From Butyriboletus loyo (Eukaryota; Basidiomycota; Agaricomycetes; Boletales; Boletaceae), in the NCBI GenBank assembly GCA_038093515.1, contig JBBPSI010000194.1:1-45263 (forward strand): a DNA stretch of 45,263 bases, in the 5' to 3' direction. The translations under genes were made by a program, and so were the position numbers. Positions within the stretch are counted from its first letter, which is position 1. The number at the start of each line of letters is the position of its first letter. Under the pieces are notes generated by a model, which was given only the letters and a program-made list of their open reading frames with translations, had not been told where the DNA came from and ran no database searches. Below are positions 30,716 to 41,328 of the stretch, one piece after another.

Positions 30716-32875
30716 GCTTGATCCAAATGACTGGCAATAGGAGAATCATGGCATATGTTAAGTAATTGTATTCTAAGTGCCTCAGACACAAAGACTTTTT
30801 TCTTTTCATTAATAAATACAGATTGATCTGTATTGTAATAGAATCCTGGTATTTCATTTTCATTTTCATATTCTTCTTGCAAGGTATTGTAAAAGGAAGA
30901 GGAAAGGGTGACTTTATTAATGAAAAGATTCTACAGTAATATTTGTATCATGGTCTGCTCAATGTGAAAGTGCATCTGCTCTGCCATTGGTTGATCCTGG
31001 CTTGTACACAGATCCTGGCTTGTACACAAAATGATAATTAAATTCTTGAAGAAGCATGTGCCAGTGGGCTTGTTGTCCAGACAGTGTTTGTGGCTTCTTC
31101 CAATACTCAAGGTTCTTGTGATCCATCCAGATCTCAAAACCTTCTCTCCCAATTAGATAGTGGTGCCATTCTTCTAAGGTGTGAATAACAGCCAATAGTT
31201 CTTTATCATAAATCAGATAGTTCCATTTGGCAGCATCAAATGAGTGCAAAAGGAATGCACAGGATCACCATAGATCATCCAATCCTTTTATGGAAAGAAC
31301 AGCCCCAACTGCTATATCTGAGATGTCTGTTTCTGCCCACATTTCCTTGTCTTGGTCTGGATAGGCTAAAAGTGGTGCTGTTGTAAACTTTTTCTTTAGC
31401 ATAATGCTGATTGTTCTTCTTTACCCCATTTGAAAGGAGTATCCATCTTCATCAAATTATTGAGAGGATGAGCTATCTCCAAGAAACCCTCAATAAACCT
31501 TCTATAGTAGTTACATAATCCAAGGAATACTTGAACTTGTTTAAGGCATGTAGGAGCTGGCCAATCACAGATGGCATCCATCTTCTTGGTCTGCATCTCA
31601 ACACTGTCCTTGGAAACTACCATACTGAGAAAGTCTATTTTATCAGAAGAGAAAACACATTTTTTCTGGTTTTATGAATAAATCATTGTCTCTAAGGTGT
31701 TGGAGGACCTATTTTATGATATCCTCGTGTTCCACCTTAGTTCTCCCTTTGGTAAATTAATGTCATTGATGTAAATAATGACAACAGCATATATATTGTT
31801 AAATATATCATTCATCATATTCTGAAAAGTAGGAGGGAAATTAGTAAGCCCAAAGTACATTATGAAAGTGGCTTTCCATTCATCTCCTTCTTTGATATGA
31901 ATATTGTTAAAACCCCATCAGAGATCTAACATAGTAAAGATATCAGCGCCTTTAAGCCTATTGATCAACTGTGGTATAAGGGGTAATGGATAACCATTTT
32001 TAATGGTTTCATCATTTAGATAACAATAGTCCATAACTAAATGCTTATCACCAGTATTTTTAGGAATAAAGAACATAGGAACTGTCTGAGGAGACTTTGA
32101 CAGTCTTATGTAACCCTTTTTGAGTTCTTTATCGACAAAGCTTCTAATCTGGTCCTGTTCCTCATTGGACATTGGAATAACCTGTCCCTTTTTTGGAATG
32201 AAATTGGGCTTAAGATCAATTGTGTGATCCCAAGGCTTGTGCTCAGGCATATGTGCTGCTTTGTCCTCAGAGAAAACATCTAGATAATTGTGATAAGCCT
32301 TGAGCACTTTTTCAGCCACACCAGGCTCAATGGAGCAACAACTGGTAATGCTGGACAAAGAAATAGTGTCTGCAATAACTTTACAATATGGGGAACAATG
32401 ATTGAAAGAAATCTTTTTGAAATGACAGTCAATATCCACATTGTGGTGCACAAACCAATTGTAACCAATAATCATTTGATGGAAACCCAAGAGGGAAATG
32501 TAAGCCTCAATGGATTTGTAATGTCCATCAATTTCCATAAAAAGGGAAGCTTTGTGTGTAATATGTCCTATAACTCCTTTAGAGCTGTCTGCATTAATAA
32601 CTTCCATAGAAGATGGTAAAGGAATTAGATCAATTTTGTGAGTTTCACAATATTTTTCGTCAATGAGGGTATTGACTGCTCCCATATCCAGCAAAGCTTT
32701 AAGTGAACAAGTTCACCAAGTAGTGTTTGACTGGTATGTAATTGTAACCAATGGTGAGTAATCACCACTGAACATTAAAGAACTTTTTACTGAGGGTTTA
32801 TAAATAGAAGTGCTTGATTGAGTGTTCATTTGTCTTAGAAGAGACTTAAGCATGCTATTTATTGATCCCAGCACT
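30716..32875 (-). pseudogene. Gypsy B1 pol, right half: protease, reverse transcriptase, RNase H, start of integrase
   Basis: Continues B1 from 8549. In sense order: LGSINSMLKSLLRQM, protease LLDMGAVNTLIDEKY (the usual DSGA is DMGA), reverse transcriptase with PQTVPMFFIPK, NGYPLPLIPQLINRLKGADIFTMLDL, and YIND at the YxDD box, so the first catalytic Asp is Asn. RNase H follows (YDKELLAVIHTLEEWHHYL, MDHKNLEYW), then the first half of the integrase zinc finger (LLNICHDSPIASH). It stops there against Copia sequence, so the rest of integrase and the 3' LTR are gone. Several stops and frame changes. With 4342-8549 it makes one element. Confidence 0.84.
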
Positions 32876-33301
32876 TGTTACACTGGGCGCTAACAATCAG
32901 AACAGCGAGGAGGCACTCTGGAGTGGCCTCAAGACTCTGAAGGCGGTTCTGGGCGAAGTCTCAGACTATGTCTTAGTGCGCACACTAAGAGTCTGGAAGT
33001 GAACTAATTGCTAGCAGGTATCTGCGTAGAACTAGATAGTGTACATGGTGTAAAGACTGGGTCTTTATACTACTGGAGTCTGCGCACAGACCATGTTCCT
33101 AATCGAGTCGCGAGAAGGAAACTACAAATGAGGAAGGAATATTCCAGAAGATTCCGGAGTATGAAGGAAAGTGCGTCCGTGCGCGAGAAGTGATGACTAA
33201 GCTAGAGCGGCTCCTACCGCTCAAAGGGCACTAGCAAAAGGCTAGGCAAGTGAAGTAGTCCGAGTGGTAGAGGAAGGAAAAAGTATACCACTACCATAAC
33301 A
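32876..33301 (-). repeat. LTR-A, 3' LTR of Y
   Basis: 426 bp, the same length as the 5' LTR of Y (8550-8975) and sharing its private variants. Preceded in sense by a polypurine tract variant (GGGAGGGGGGTAA). Confidence 0.93.
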
Positions 33302-33352
33302 TTACCCCCCTCCCATGGTGGAGACACCGACTCCACTACTTGCAAGGTCCCC

Positions 33353-34362
33353 TCACTGAGACTCTCCCTCGTTGACATTGTAGTCATAAGCATCATTGGC
33401 ATTGAAGTCTGCCCAGACATCGTCCCGGAATGTGCAGTTGGCGATGATATGGCCAATGGCACCGCAGAGGCCGCATACTCGTTCAGGGCAAAACTCCTGA
33501 ATATGACCCGGGGCGATGCGGTGGCAGAAGGGGCAAGTGTAGTTGGGGCACTCCCTATGAAAGTGGCCGACGGTGCCGCACTCGAAGCAAAGTTGCAGGC
33601 GGACGAGGCGAGGTTGAGTAGGGTGAGGGCTGTTGTCAGGGGATCTGTCGTTGAGGATGATGGGGGCATCACGAGTCCTGTGATTGGCAAGGTAGGGGGG
33701 CAGGGCTCCATACGAGGAGTTGGAAGAACCAACCATTGCTGCGACGGGGGTGGTGACTCGAGGAATGAGCTGGATGGTGGGGTTCTGCGATGGGTGGATG
33801 GTTGGGGGGTGACGGAATGAAAGGCCCTATTGGCGATCCTTCTTCCTGCGGCGGTGAGGGTGACCGATCCCAGGACAGATCCAACCTGGAGAAGCGTCTG
33901 GCGAGGTTGGCGATGCACAGTTCTAGGCGGTAGAGGGGAGTGTTGATGAGCGACCTGGGGCTCGTCGACGTCAGTCCGAAAGGACTCTAACGACTCGCCA
34001 GTGGTCTCACGGGACGAGTCTGCTACCAGAGTGGTCGCAGGTGAATCTCTTGCGGATGGCGCAGGAATAGGTAGTGGCGGAGGAGATCCTTCCACAGTAG
34101 GACAAGGAGGAGGATTGGGACTGCGAGTGGTGGGGCGAAGAAACCCGATGTGGTCATTGGACTGAAAATAAAACACTCTCTCCCTGGGAGCGAGAGTGAC
34201 GAGGATGGGACGGAGTACGGGCGCAAGAATGCCCAGGAGGAGCTGGTCCACTACATACCCGAATCCCTCGGCATGAAGGATGTCCAGGGTATAACCCCTA
34301 GCCTCCATCAAAGAGGTCTCAAGGGCAGTGGCATACACAGGCGGTTGGTTGTCGGGGCACAG
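33353..34362 (-). pseudogene. ORF3 of Y, C-terminal part
   Basis: Starts within the N-terminal domain (YATALETSLMEARGYTLDIL), continues through FYFQSNDHIGFLRPT and ESFRTDVDEPQVA, then changes frame near 33770. The C-terminus (33353-33736) has CFECGTVGHFHREC, the C-x2-C-x6-H-x4-C module and CGLCGAIGHIIANC. The initial residues were lost at the rearrangement junction. Confidence 0.78.
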
Positions 34363-34676
34363 GAGTCTGGAGTGAAGCTAATTGCTAGCAGTGAACTGCG
34401 TAGAACTAGATAGAGTACATGGGTGTAAAGACCGAGTCTTTATACTACTGGGGTCTGCGCACAGACCATGTTCCTAATCGAGTTGCAAGAAGGAAAGTAC
34501 AAATGAGGAAGGAGTACTCTAGAACGTTCTGGAGCATGAAAGAAAACATGTCTGTGCACAGGAAATGGTGACTAAGCTAGAGCGGTTCATACCGCTCAAA
34601 GGGCACTAGCAAAAGGCTAGGCGAGTGAAGTAGTCCTAGTGGTAATGGATGGAAAAAGTATACCACTACCGTAACA
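34363..34676 (-). repeat. LTR-A, truncated 3' LTR of X at the inversion junction
   Basis: Corresponds to 16047-16360. It stops in the CTCCAGACTC stretch and runs straight into Y ORF3 at 34362. The join shows little or no homology between the two sides. Confidence 0.9.
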
Positions 34677-34727
34677 TTACCCCCTTCCCATGGTGGAGAC
34701 TCCGACTCCACGACTTGAAAACTCCCT

Positions 34728-35986
34728 TCATTGAGATGCTCCCTCGTTGAAGTCATTGTTGTAAGCGTTGTCGGCAGAGAAGTCTGCCCATATGTTGTCC
34801 CGGAATGTGCAGTTGGCGACGATATGGCCAATGGTGCCACATAACCCGCAGACACGCTCTGGACAAAACTCCTGTATATGACCAGGGACGACCTGGTGGC
34901 AAAATGGGCAGGTGTAGTTTGGGCATTCTCTGCGGAAGTGGCCAATGGTGCCGCACTCGAAACAGAGCTGCAGCCGGACGAGGCAAGGTTGAGTAGGGCG
35001 TGGGCTGGTAGCTGGGGATCTGTCATCCAGGACGATAGGGGAATCACGAGTGCTCCGACCAGGGAGGTAGGGAGGCGGGGGTCCATACAAAGAGTCATTA
35101 GAACCACCAGCTGCGGTGATGGGGGAGTTGACATGAGGAATGAGCTGGATGGCTGGGGTTCCTCGTCGAGTGAATGATTGGGGGGTGACGGAGCAGACAG
35201 CTCGGTTGGCAATTCTTCATCCTGCAGCGGTGAGGGTGACTGACCTGGGGATAGCTCTGGCCTGGAGGAGGGCCTGGCGAGGTTGGCGGCGCACCGTACG
35301 AGGCGGGAGAGGGGAGTGTTGACGAGCAACCTGGGGCTCATCAACATCAGTCCGAAAGGACTCCAAGGACTCTCTGGTATCTCATGCAACGAGTCTGCTA
35401 CCAGTGTGGTTGCAGGTGACTCTTGAGTGGGTGGTGCTGGAACAGGTATATGCGAAGGAGATCTTGCCAGGGGAGGACGAGGCACTGGATTGGGGCTGCA
35501 AGCCATGGGGCAGAGATAGCTGATGTGGTCGGCGGAATGAAGATAGAATTGCCGCTCCCTAGGAGCAAGCGCAATGAGGATGGGTCTGAGGACGGGGGCC
35601 AGAATACCCGGCAAAAGTTGGTCTACGACGTAGCCAAACCCTTCAGCGTGGAGGATGTCCAACGTGTACCCTCAAGCTTCCATCAGGGAAGACTCGAGGG
35701 CGGCGGCGTAGACGGGTGGCTGGTTGTCGGGGCAAAGACGGGTGTGGACAGTACGGGCGAGGGTGTAGGAGCGGTAGAGAGAAGCAAGGGTATGGAGGAC
35801 ATAGTCCCCGGTGAAGTCCATATGCTGCTCCAAGGCATAGGTGGCGACAGGGTTTTCTAGGACGGCGGTGTAGAGGACGCGGCAGGAAGACACTGGGAGA
35901 TGGGAGGAACGGACGGGAGGCTGAGGTGGAAGAGGGATGTTCTCATTGTTGTCAGAGGCATTGTTTTCAGCAGGAGGAATGGCCAT
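34728..35986 (-). pseudogene. ORF3 of X
   Basis: Same as the plus-strand copy at 14737-15995, including the TGA after SSLMEA and the one-base loss in the linker. Differences I can see are Arg/His, Arg/Gln and Ala/Val changes, each explained by one transition. Zinc-knuckle part at 34728-35090. The start is the ATG at 35986, eight bases after the pol stop. Confidence 0.8.
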
Positions 35987-35994
35987 TTTCGAGT

Positions 35995-38900
35995 TTACTG
36001 CGAAGATGGGGAGGGAAAATCCTTGGGGTGGCGCAGTTTATAAGCCTTGAGCAGGGCCTGCGCATGGACCAAGTTCCCATTCGGCTCCCAGGTATTCTCC
36101 GCTGCGGAGTACCCTTTCCAGGAAACAAGGAATTGACGGCGTCCCTTTGAGCTGCAGTGGGATAAGATCCGGTCAATTTCGTATTCCTCATCTCCATCTA
36201 TTTCTTCCGGAGGAGGGTTTGTGAAATTCGGGCCGTGTTCCGCTGTTTCACGATAAGGGGACAGGAGGGATGCATGGAAGACATCATGAATCTTCCAGGT
36301 CGGTGGTAGTCGGAGCCTGTACGCCACAGGGGAGATGACTTGCACAATTTCAAACGGGCCTTCCCATCTAGGGGCGAGCTTCTTCGATGGGTACCTAAGT
36401 CTAAGGTTGCGCCCTTCAAGCCAAACCTTATCTCCTGTCTTCCACGGCTGGAACTTGGAGGAGATCCGTTCCTTCATCAGACGCCGTGCCTTCTCATGGG
36501 CTTCTAATGCTTCCGTTCGGGCTCCCGTGAGTTCCGAGAGTCTGGACTCGAGGGCGGGGAGGAATGTTTTGCCAATTGGAGGGTAGGATCTTGGTTCGTA
36601 GCCGACCATGAGGGAGAAAGGAGTCACGTTGGTCGAGGAGTGGGTCATCGAGTTGTGGGAAAACTCGGCCATAGGAAGGAGTTCAGCCCATCGTTTGGGG
36701 TGACCATCACAGAAGATTCGGAGATACGTCTCCAGTTCTTGGTTGACCCGTTCGGTTTCACCATCAGTCTGAGGGTGGTACGTGGAAGAGAGGGCAAGAT
36801 CATAGTCGAGGAGTCTCGCGAGCTCTCTAGCGAAGGCGGATGCGAATTGAGGACCTCTGTCTGAGATGCATCGGGAGTGTAGGCCAAAGTGAAGGAAGAC
36901 GGTTTTGAAAAATAATTTGGCGACTCCTGCCGCGTCGATGTCTTTGTTGCAAGGGGAATAAATTACCCCCTTCGTAAGCCCATGGTCTACCACGACCATG
37001 ACAGAATCATATCCCAGAGAGGGAGGAAGGCCGGTGATGAGGTCAACCAAGACCTGTTCGAAAGGACGAGAGGCCACACTGGCCAGAGGAGTGAGAGGGG
37101 GAACGGTGGGATGAGTATTAACCTTATGCGCCTGGCAAATGGTGCAGCCAGAGATGAAGCGGCGGACAAGATTAGCCATGCCTGGCCACCAATAATCCCT
37201 CTGCACCAGGTTCTGGGTGCGGAATATTCCACCGTGACCGCCAGCGGGGCTTTCATGCAAAGAGCAAATGAGGTCGACACATGCCGCCTCGGGGATGTAG
37301 TGTTTCTTTCTGAAATACAATTCCTTGCCATCGAAATCCCAATCCCCAGCGTTCATCTTGGGAAAGAGGGGCGAGTCCTCATAGAGTGCCTGCATGCATT
37401 GCTTAATCATGGGGTCGCTGGGGGAAGAAGCAGCGATCTTTTCTGCGAGAGCAACATCGATCTTCCTGGCGAATAGGTTATCAGGAAGGAGAGTAACTTC
37501 CTGGTTGTCGGCGGAAGTATCGACGTCATCACGTCGGGACAGGGCATCGGCGGGACCCATCTGAGTCCCAGGGATATGGTGGAAATGCAGGTCGAAATCC
37601 TGCAAAAACATGAGCCAGCGGGCTTGCCGGCGAGACAGCTTATTTGGTTGGCAGAAATATGTGAGGTTCTTGTGGTCGGTGAGAACCTCTACTTGGTGAC
37701 CAGTACCTCGCAGGTAGTGTCGCCATTCTTCTAATGCATGAATGACCGCGAGCAACTCGCGATCGTAGATGTCGTAATTGCGCTCGGCTGGTGAGAGCGT
37801 CTTGGACAAGTATGCACAAGGATGTAGGTCGCCATTGACATCCTTTTGCATGAGGACTGCTCCAGTGGCAGTGAGGGAGGCGTCAGTCATGACAGTGAAT
37901 GGCTTCATGACATCGGGCATAGAGAGGACCGGTTGCTTCAAGAACGACTGTTTAATTGCTTGGAATGCTTGTTCACAAGCCGGGGTCCATGCCCAGGGGG
38001 AGTTCTTCTTGGTCAGATCGTGGAGGGGTTTCGCGATGTGGGAGAAGTCCTGGATGAACCTGCGGTAGAAATTGCAAAACCCAATGAAGGACCTGACTGC
38101 CTTCACTGAGGTTGGGGGGTTCCATTCGCGAATGGCTTTCAATTTGGTGGGGTCCATCTTGACCTGACCTTCTCGGACCATCATCCCGAGATACTCCACT
38201 TCTTTGGCATCAAACGAACATTTCTCCAGTTTAAGGAACAGCTTATGTTCGCGGAGACGTTCCAGGACACGGATCGTCTGTGCTTCGTGTTTGGCAGTGG
38301 TGGCGGAATGAATCAGGAGATCATCCATGTAGATGATGAGCCATCCTTCGGCCATAAGATCACTGAAGATGTGGTCCATCAACGCCTGGAACGTGGCAGG
38401 GGAGTTGCATAACCCGAAAAACATCACGGTTGGTTCGAACAACCCTTGGGGGGTGATGAATGCTGCCTTCCAACGGTCGTTCAGTTTGATGAGGACGTTG
38501 TTGTATCCCCAGCGGATGTCCATCTTTGTGAAGATTTTCGATCCCTTGAGACGGTCGACGAGGTCAGAGATGAGGGGGAGAGGGTAGGCGTTTTTGACAG
38601 TATGGGAATTCAGATACCGGTAGTCCTGGCAGGGGCGTAGCGAGCCATCCTTCTTGGACATGAAGAAGAAAGGGGCTGCTTGTGGGGACTTGGAGGGAGT
38701 GATCTTCCCTGACTTGAGGTGTTCTTCGACGAACGCTTTACATGCCTCTGATTCTTTTGGGTTCAGAGGGTAGACCTTAGCGACTTTGGGTACGAAGTCT
38801 TTGTCGAGGTCAATGGCGTGGTCGAACGACCTGGATGGGGGTAACTCCTCAGTGTTCTTTTTGTCAAAAATGTCTGCAAAGGATTTGAACGGGGTTGGGA

Positions 38901-39555
38901 GAACTGCTTTCTCCTTGATGGCCTGGGTGGCAATTTCTGTGGTGATGGTTGCCTTTCTGACAGGGTAGGCATCCCTTGCTGAAGCGTCTACTCGCTTCTT
39001 CCAGAGCTTGGCGATCTTGGAGTCTGGGTCCAAGTCCAGGTACCGTACGAGGTAACGCTGTGCGATTGCCTGAGGGGAGTCATGTCGGGGCTTCTTGATT
39101 TGATCTGGGAGATCGATGTGGCCAGTGGCCCAATCTATTACCGGGTTAGCTTCTCTTAACCACGGTAGCCCTAGGATCATGTTTTCTTTCCCAATGTTGA
39201 GGACCAGGAAGCTCCGTTCCTCCTCGGTTTCTCCAACTCTGATGGAGAGGGTGACCTTGTGTCTGATGACTCCTCCTTGGTTATTTGACCCGTCCACGTT
39301 CAGAGCGCTAAGTGGCTTGGGTAGCCGTTCCATTGGCAGTTTCTTTCGCTTTACTAGATCGCGATCTATAAAGCATCCGCTTGCGCCGCTGTCCACAAGG
39401 GCGAATGTGTCGACAATTTGACCTCCTTCATGCGCGAAGAGTGACACGGGAACTCGAATTGATTGCGCATTGGGGTTTGATAAAACTACAGGGGCGAGAG
39501 TATGGAGAGGAGAAGACGTCAAAACTTCCCTCTCTTCTAAAAATCCTTTGGCCAT
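35995..39555 (-). CDS. Pol of X: protease, reverse transcriptase, RNase H, integrase, chromodomain (uninterrupted)
   Basis: 1186 codons without a stop, the only intact retroelement polyprotein here. Protease with DSGASG (residues 55-60). Reverse transcriptase about 270-460, with FTKMDI and IYMDDLL (YMDD 409-412). RNase H about 550-670, with MTDAS and YDRELLAVIHALEEW. Integrase: zinc finger H767, H774, C804, C807; catalytic D838, D899 and E935 with 35 residues between the last two (SDRGPQ, TERVNQ). Chromodomain about 1125-1172 (EYEIDRIL, FLVSWKGYS, ENTWEP), which in chromoviruses guides insertion to heterochromatin. An ATG happens to lie at 39555, but expression is more likely by -1 slippage from gag. 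All catalytic residues I can check are present, so the enzyme could be active, although gag is broken. Confidence 0.93.
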   Translation of the reverse strand: MAKGFLEEREVLTSSPLHTLAPVVLSNPNAQSIRVPVSLFAHEGGQIVDTFALVDSGASGCFIDRDLVKRKKLPMERLPKPLSALNVDGSNNQGGVIRHKVTLSIRVGETEEERSFLVLNIGKENMILGLPWLREANPVIDWATGHIDLPDQIKKPRHDSPQAIAQRYLVRYLDLDPDSKIAKLWKKRVDASARDAYPVRKATITTEIATQAIKEKAVLPTPFKSFADIFDKKNTEELPPSRSFDHAIDLDKDFVPKVAKVYPLNPKESEACKAFVEEHLKSGKITPSKSPQAAPFFFMSKKDGSLRPCQDYRYLNSHTVKNAYPLPLISDLVDRLKGSKIFTKMDIRWGYNNVLIKLNDRWKAAFITPQGLFEPTVMFFGLCNSPATFQALMDHIFSDLMAEGWLIIYMDDLLIHSATTAKHEAQTIRVLERLREHKLFLKLEKCSFDAKEVEYLGMMVREGQVKMDPTKLKAIREWNPPTSVKAVRSFIGFCNFYRRFIQDFSHIAKPLHDLTKKNSPWAWTPACEQAFQAIKQSFLKQPVLSMPDVMKPFTVMTDASLTATGAVLMQKDVNGDLHPCAYLSKTLSPAERNYDIYDRELLAVIHALEEWRHYLRGTGHQVEVLTDHKNLTYFCQPNKLSRRQARWLMFLQDFDLHFHHIPGTQMGPADALSRRDDVDTSADNQEVTLLPDNLFARKIDVALAEKIAASSPSDPMIKQCMQALYEDSPLFPKMNAGDWDFDGKELYFRKKHYIPEAACVDLICSLHESPAGGHGGIFRTQNLVQRDYWWPGMANLVRRFISGCTICQAHKVNTHPTVPPLTPLASVASRPFEQVLVDLITGLPPSLGYDSVMVVVDHGLTKGVIYSPCNKDIDAAGVAKLFFKTVFLHFGLHSRCISDRGPQFASAFARELARLLDYDLALSSTYHPQTDGETERVNQELETYLRIFCDGHPKRWAELLPMAEFSHNSMTHSSTNVTPFSLMVGYEPRSYPPIGKTFLPALESRLSELTGARTEALEAHEKARRLMKERISSKFQPWKTGDKVWLEGRNLRLRYPSKKLAPRWEGPFEIVQVISPVAYRLRLPPTWKIHDVFHASLLSPYRETAEHGPNFTNPPPEEIDGDEEYEIDRILSHCSSKGRRQFLVSWKGYSAAENTWEPNGNLVHAQALLKAYKLRHPKDFPSPSSQ

Positions 39556-40532
39556 TCTTTGGCCACCTTGGTTGCTGCAACAGGCAGCCTTTCTTCATCT
39601 TCGTTGAAGCATGCCTTGAGGACGTTCAAGACATCTTCCTGCTGGGTGCCTTGACCTTTCAACTCGGACAGGTAGTCAATGAGTGGGGAGGGCTTTGGTT
39701 CAGGGGGTGTGACGACGGCGGTGCATGTGCGTTGAGGGTTGCGAGGGGGACGAGGAGGCGGTCCTCAGGAACTCTGTCCATTGCATGGGGTGCAAGGATG
39801 GTTGGTCGAGCGGCAGCCGACTTGGTGGCAGATGAAGCATTTGTTCTGCTTCATGTACTCCGCACGTTGTACGGGAGTAAGTTGGACCGCATCTACGTCC
39901 ATGGCGTTGGGGTCCCTTCGGTTGGACGAGGGTTTGGAGGAGGAGGAGAAAGTGGGGATGTAGCGCTTTCCTGCGTGAAGGTCATCGATACATTTGTGCT
40001 GGGCATGGAAGGCGGAGGTTTTCTCAGCCCAGCCAGCGAGCGTGGTGGGGGGTTTCTCACAAGAGAGAACAGATTCTGCGAGACGGGGGTCGAGTCCATG
40101 AATGAACCACTCAATGAGAGCCTTTTCATCAGAGATCCCAGACTTGGCGGTGAGGAGTTGGAACTCTGTGACGTAGGTGTCATAGCCGTCCTTTCGGTTG
40201 GCTTTGTTCTGGGTGAGGTTCCCCAGATCAATTCGGGCACTTTCCCCTACGTCAAAGGGGTGGAAGACCCTTTGGAAGTCTTCACAGACCGTCGTAAACT
40301 CTTTCTGCCGTTCGGTGGGGTGTCCGTCTAGGAGAAGGCCCATCCAGCCTTCGGAGAACGTCTTTCCCTTTCCTTCGCTCATCTTCATGAGGAGAGCATT
40401 GATTTTTGATTTGTCGTCGGGGAAGGCCGACTGGTTGGCATTGAAGTAGGTGCGCATGGCGAGGAGCCATCGCGAGGCATCTTCGTTCAGGCCAGAGAAG
40501 TCTTTTGGAACGATATTCTTTTTGTCAGACAT
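39537..40532 (-). pseudogene. Gag of X (one nonsense codon)
   Basis: ATG at 40532 opens MSDKKNIVPKDFSGLNEDASRWLLAMRTYF. Open for 255 codons through FHPFDVGESARIDLG, IEWFIHGLDPRLAES, MDVDAVQLTP and the zinc motif CFICHQVGCRSTNH, to a TGA at 39765-39767, where Y has CGA. The same frame then continues to TAG at 39537-39539 in the TTTTTAG frameshift site. The stop removes only the basic C-terminal tail but also blocks Gag-Pol. Confidence 0.9.
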
Positions 40533-40889
40533 ATCGTCATTGTTGTTGTCTTGGAAGTCGGCGGGCGGGTAGTACGGTGGAGATGGGGAGCGGGAGACGT
40601 GGGGGGTTCTGTCAAGCCAGTCGCTGTTGTAACCGTCATCGCTGGGTGCCTGTTCAGATTCCTGCCCTAGACCCTGGTCCTCGGGTTGGTAAGAGGGTTC
40701 GGGGTCAGACTGGGGCAGAGGGTCTGGCTGGGCGGGAGAGTGTGGCGGCGATGGGTTGTCAACGACGATGGGTTCTGGTTCAGGAGAGGGAACGTGGAAA
40801 GAACGACCAACGTGTCTTGATTGTGGGATGGAAATGGTGGGCGAGAGGGGAGGGCAGCTTTACTGCTGGGAAGCAGAAGCGAGAGGAAG

Positions 40890-40899
40890 ATCTAGTTCT
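40890..40899 (-). promoter_or_regulatory. Primer-binding site of X (self-priming type)
   Basis: AGAACTAGAT in sense, two bases from the LTR, complementary to ATCTAGTTCT in the LTR. Same arrangement as in Y and Z. Confidence 0.75.
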
Positions 40900-40901
40900 T
40901 T

Positions 40902-41328
40902 TGTTACGCTGGGCGCTAACAACTAGAACAGCGAGGAGGCACTCTGGAGTAGCCTCAGGACTCTGGAGACGATTCTGGGAGAAGTCTCAGACTATGTCTT
41001 AGTGCTCACACTAAGAGTCTGGAGTGAAGCTAATTGCTAGCAGTGAACTGCGTAGAACTAGATAGAGTACATGGGTGTAAAGACCGAGTCTTTATACTAC
41101 TGGGGTCTGCACACAGACCATGTTCCTAATCGAGTCGCGAGAAGGAAAGTACAAACGAGGAAGGAGTACTCTAGAAGATTCTGGAGTACGAAAGAAAGCG
41201 TGTCTGTGCGCGGGAAATGGTGACTAAGCTAGAGCGGTTCATACCGCTCAAAGGGCACTAGCAAAAGGCTAGGCGAATGAAGTAGTCCAAGTGGTAATGG
41301 ATGGAAAAAGTATACCACTACCGTAACA
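40902..41328 (-). repeat. LTR-A, 5' LTR of X
   Basis: 427 bp, partner of 16047-16473. Flanked outside by GGGAG (41329-41333). TATAAA, the palindromic promoter block and the self-priming ATCTAGTTCT are present. Confidence 0.94.

Larger units (their letters stand above)
32876..34362 (-). mobile_element. Family-A chromovirus Y, right end
   Basis: ORF3 and 3' LTR of Y on the minus strand. Next to the LTR is GCACT (32871-32875), AGTGC in sense, one transition away from the AGCGC at the left end of Y. The internal part starts in mid-ORF3 at 34362, directly against a truncated X LTR. Relative to X, about 415 bp between the Y left part (ending 14570) and this point are missing. Confidence 0.85.
34363..36152 (-). 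repeat. 1790-bp inverted duplication of the X 3' region (minus-strand arm)
   Basis: Partner of 14571-16360. Covers the end of the pol chromodomain, ORF3 and 314 bp of LTR. Confidence 0.85.
34363..41328 (-). mobile_element. Family-A chromovirus X, nearly complete
   Basis: Minus-strand element with 5' LTR (40902-41328), primer-binding site (40890-40899, complementary to the LTR transcript start), gag, an uninterrupted pol, ORF3 and the first 314 bp of a 3' LTR (34363-34676). The outer 113 bp of that LTR are missing; the full 3' LTR and right target duplication are at 16047-16478. Inserted in an LTR-C copy with target duplication CTCCC/GGGAG. Confidence 0.93.
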
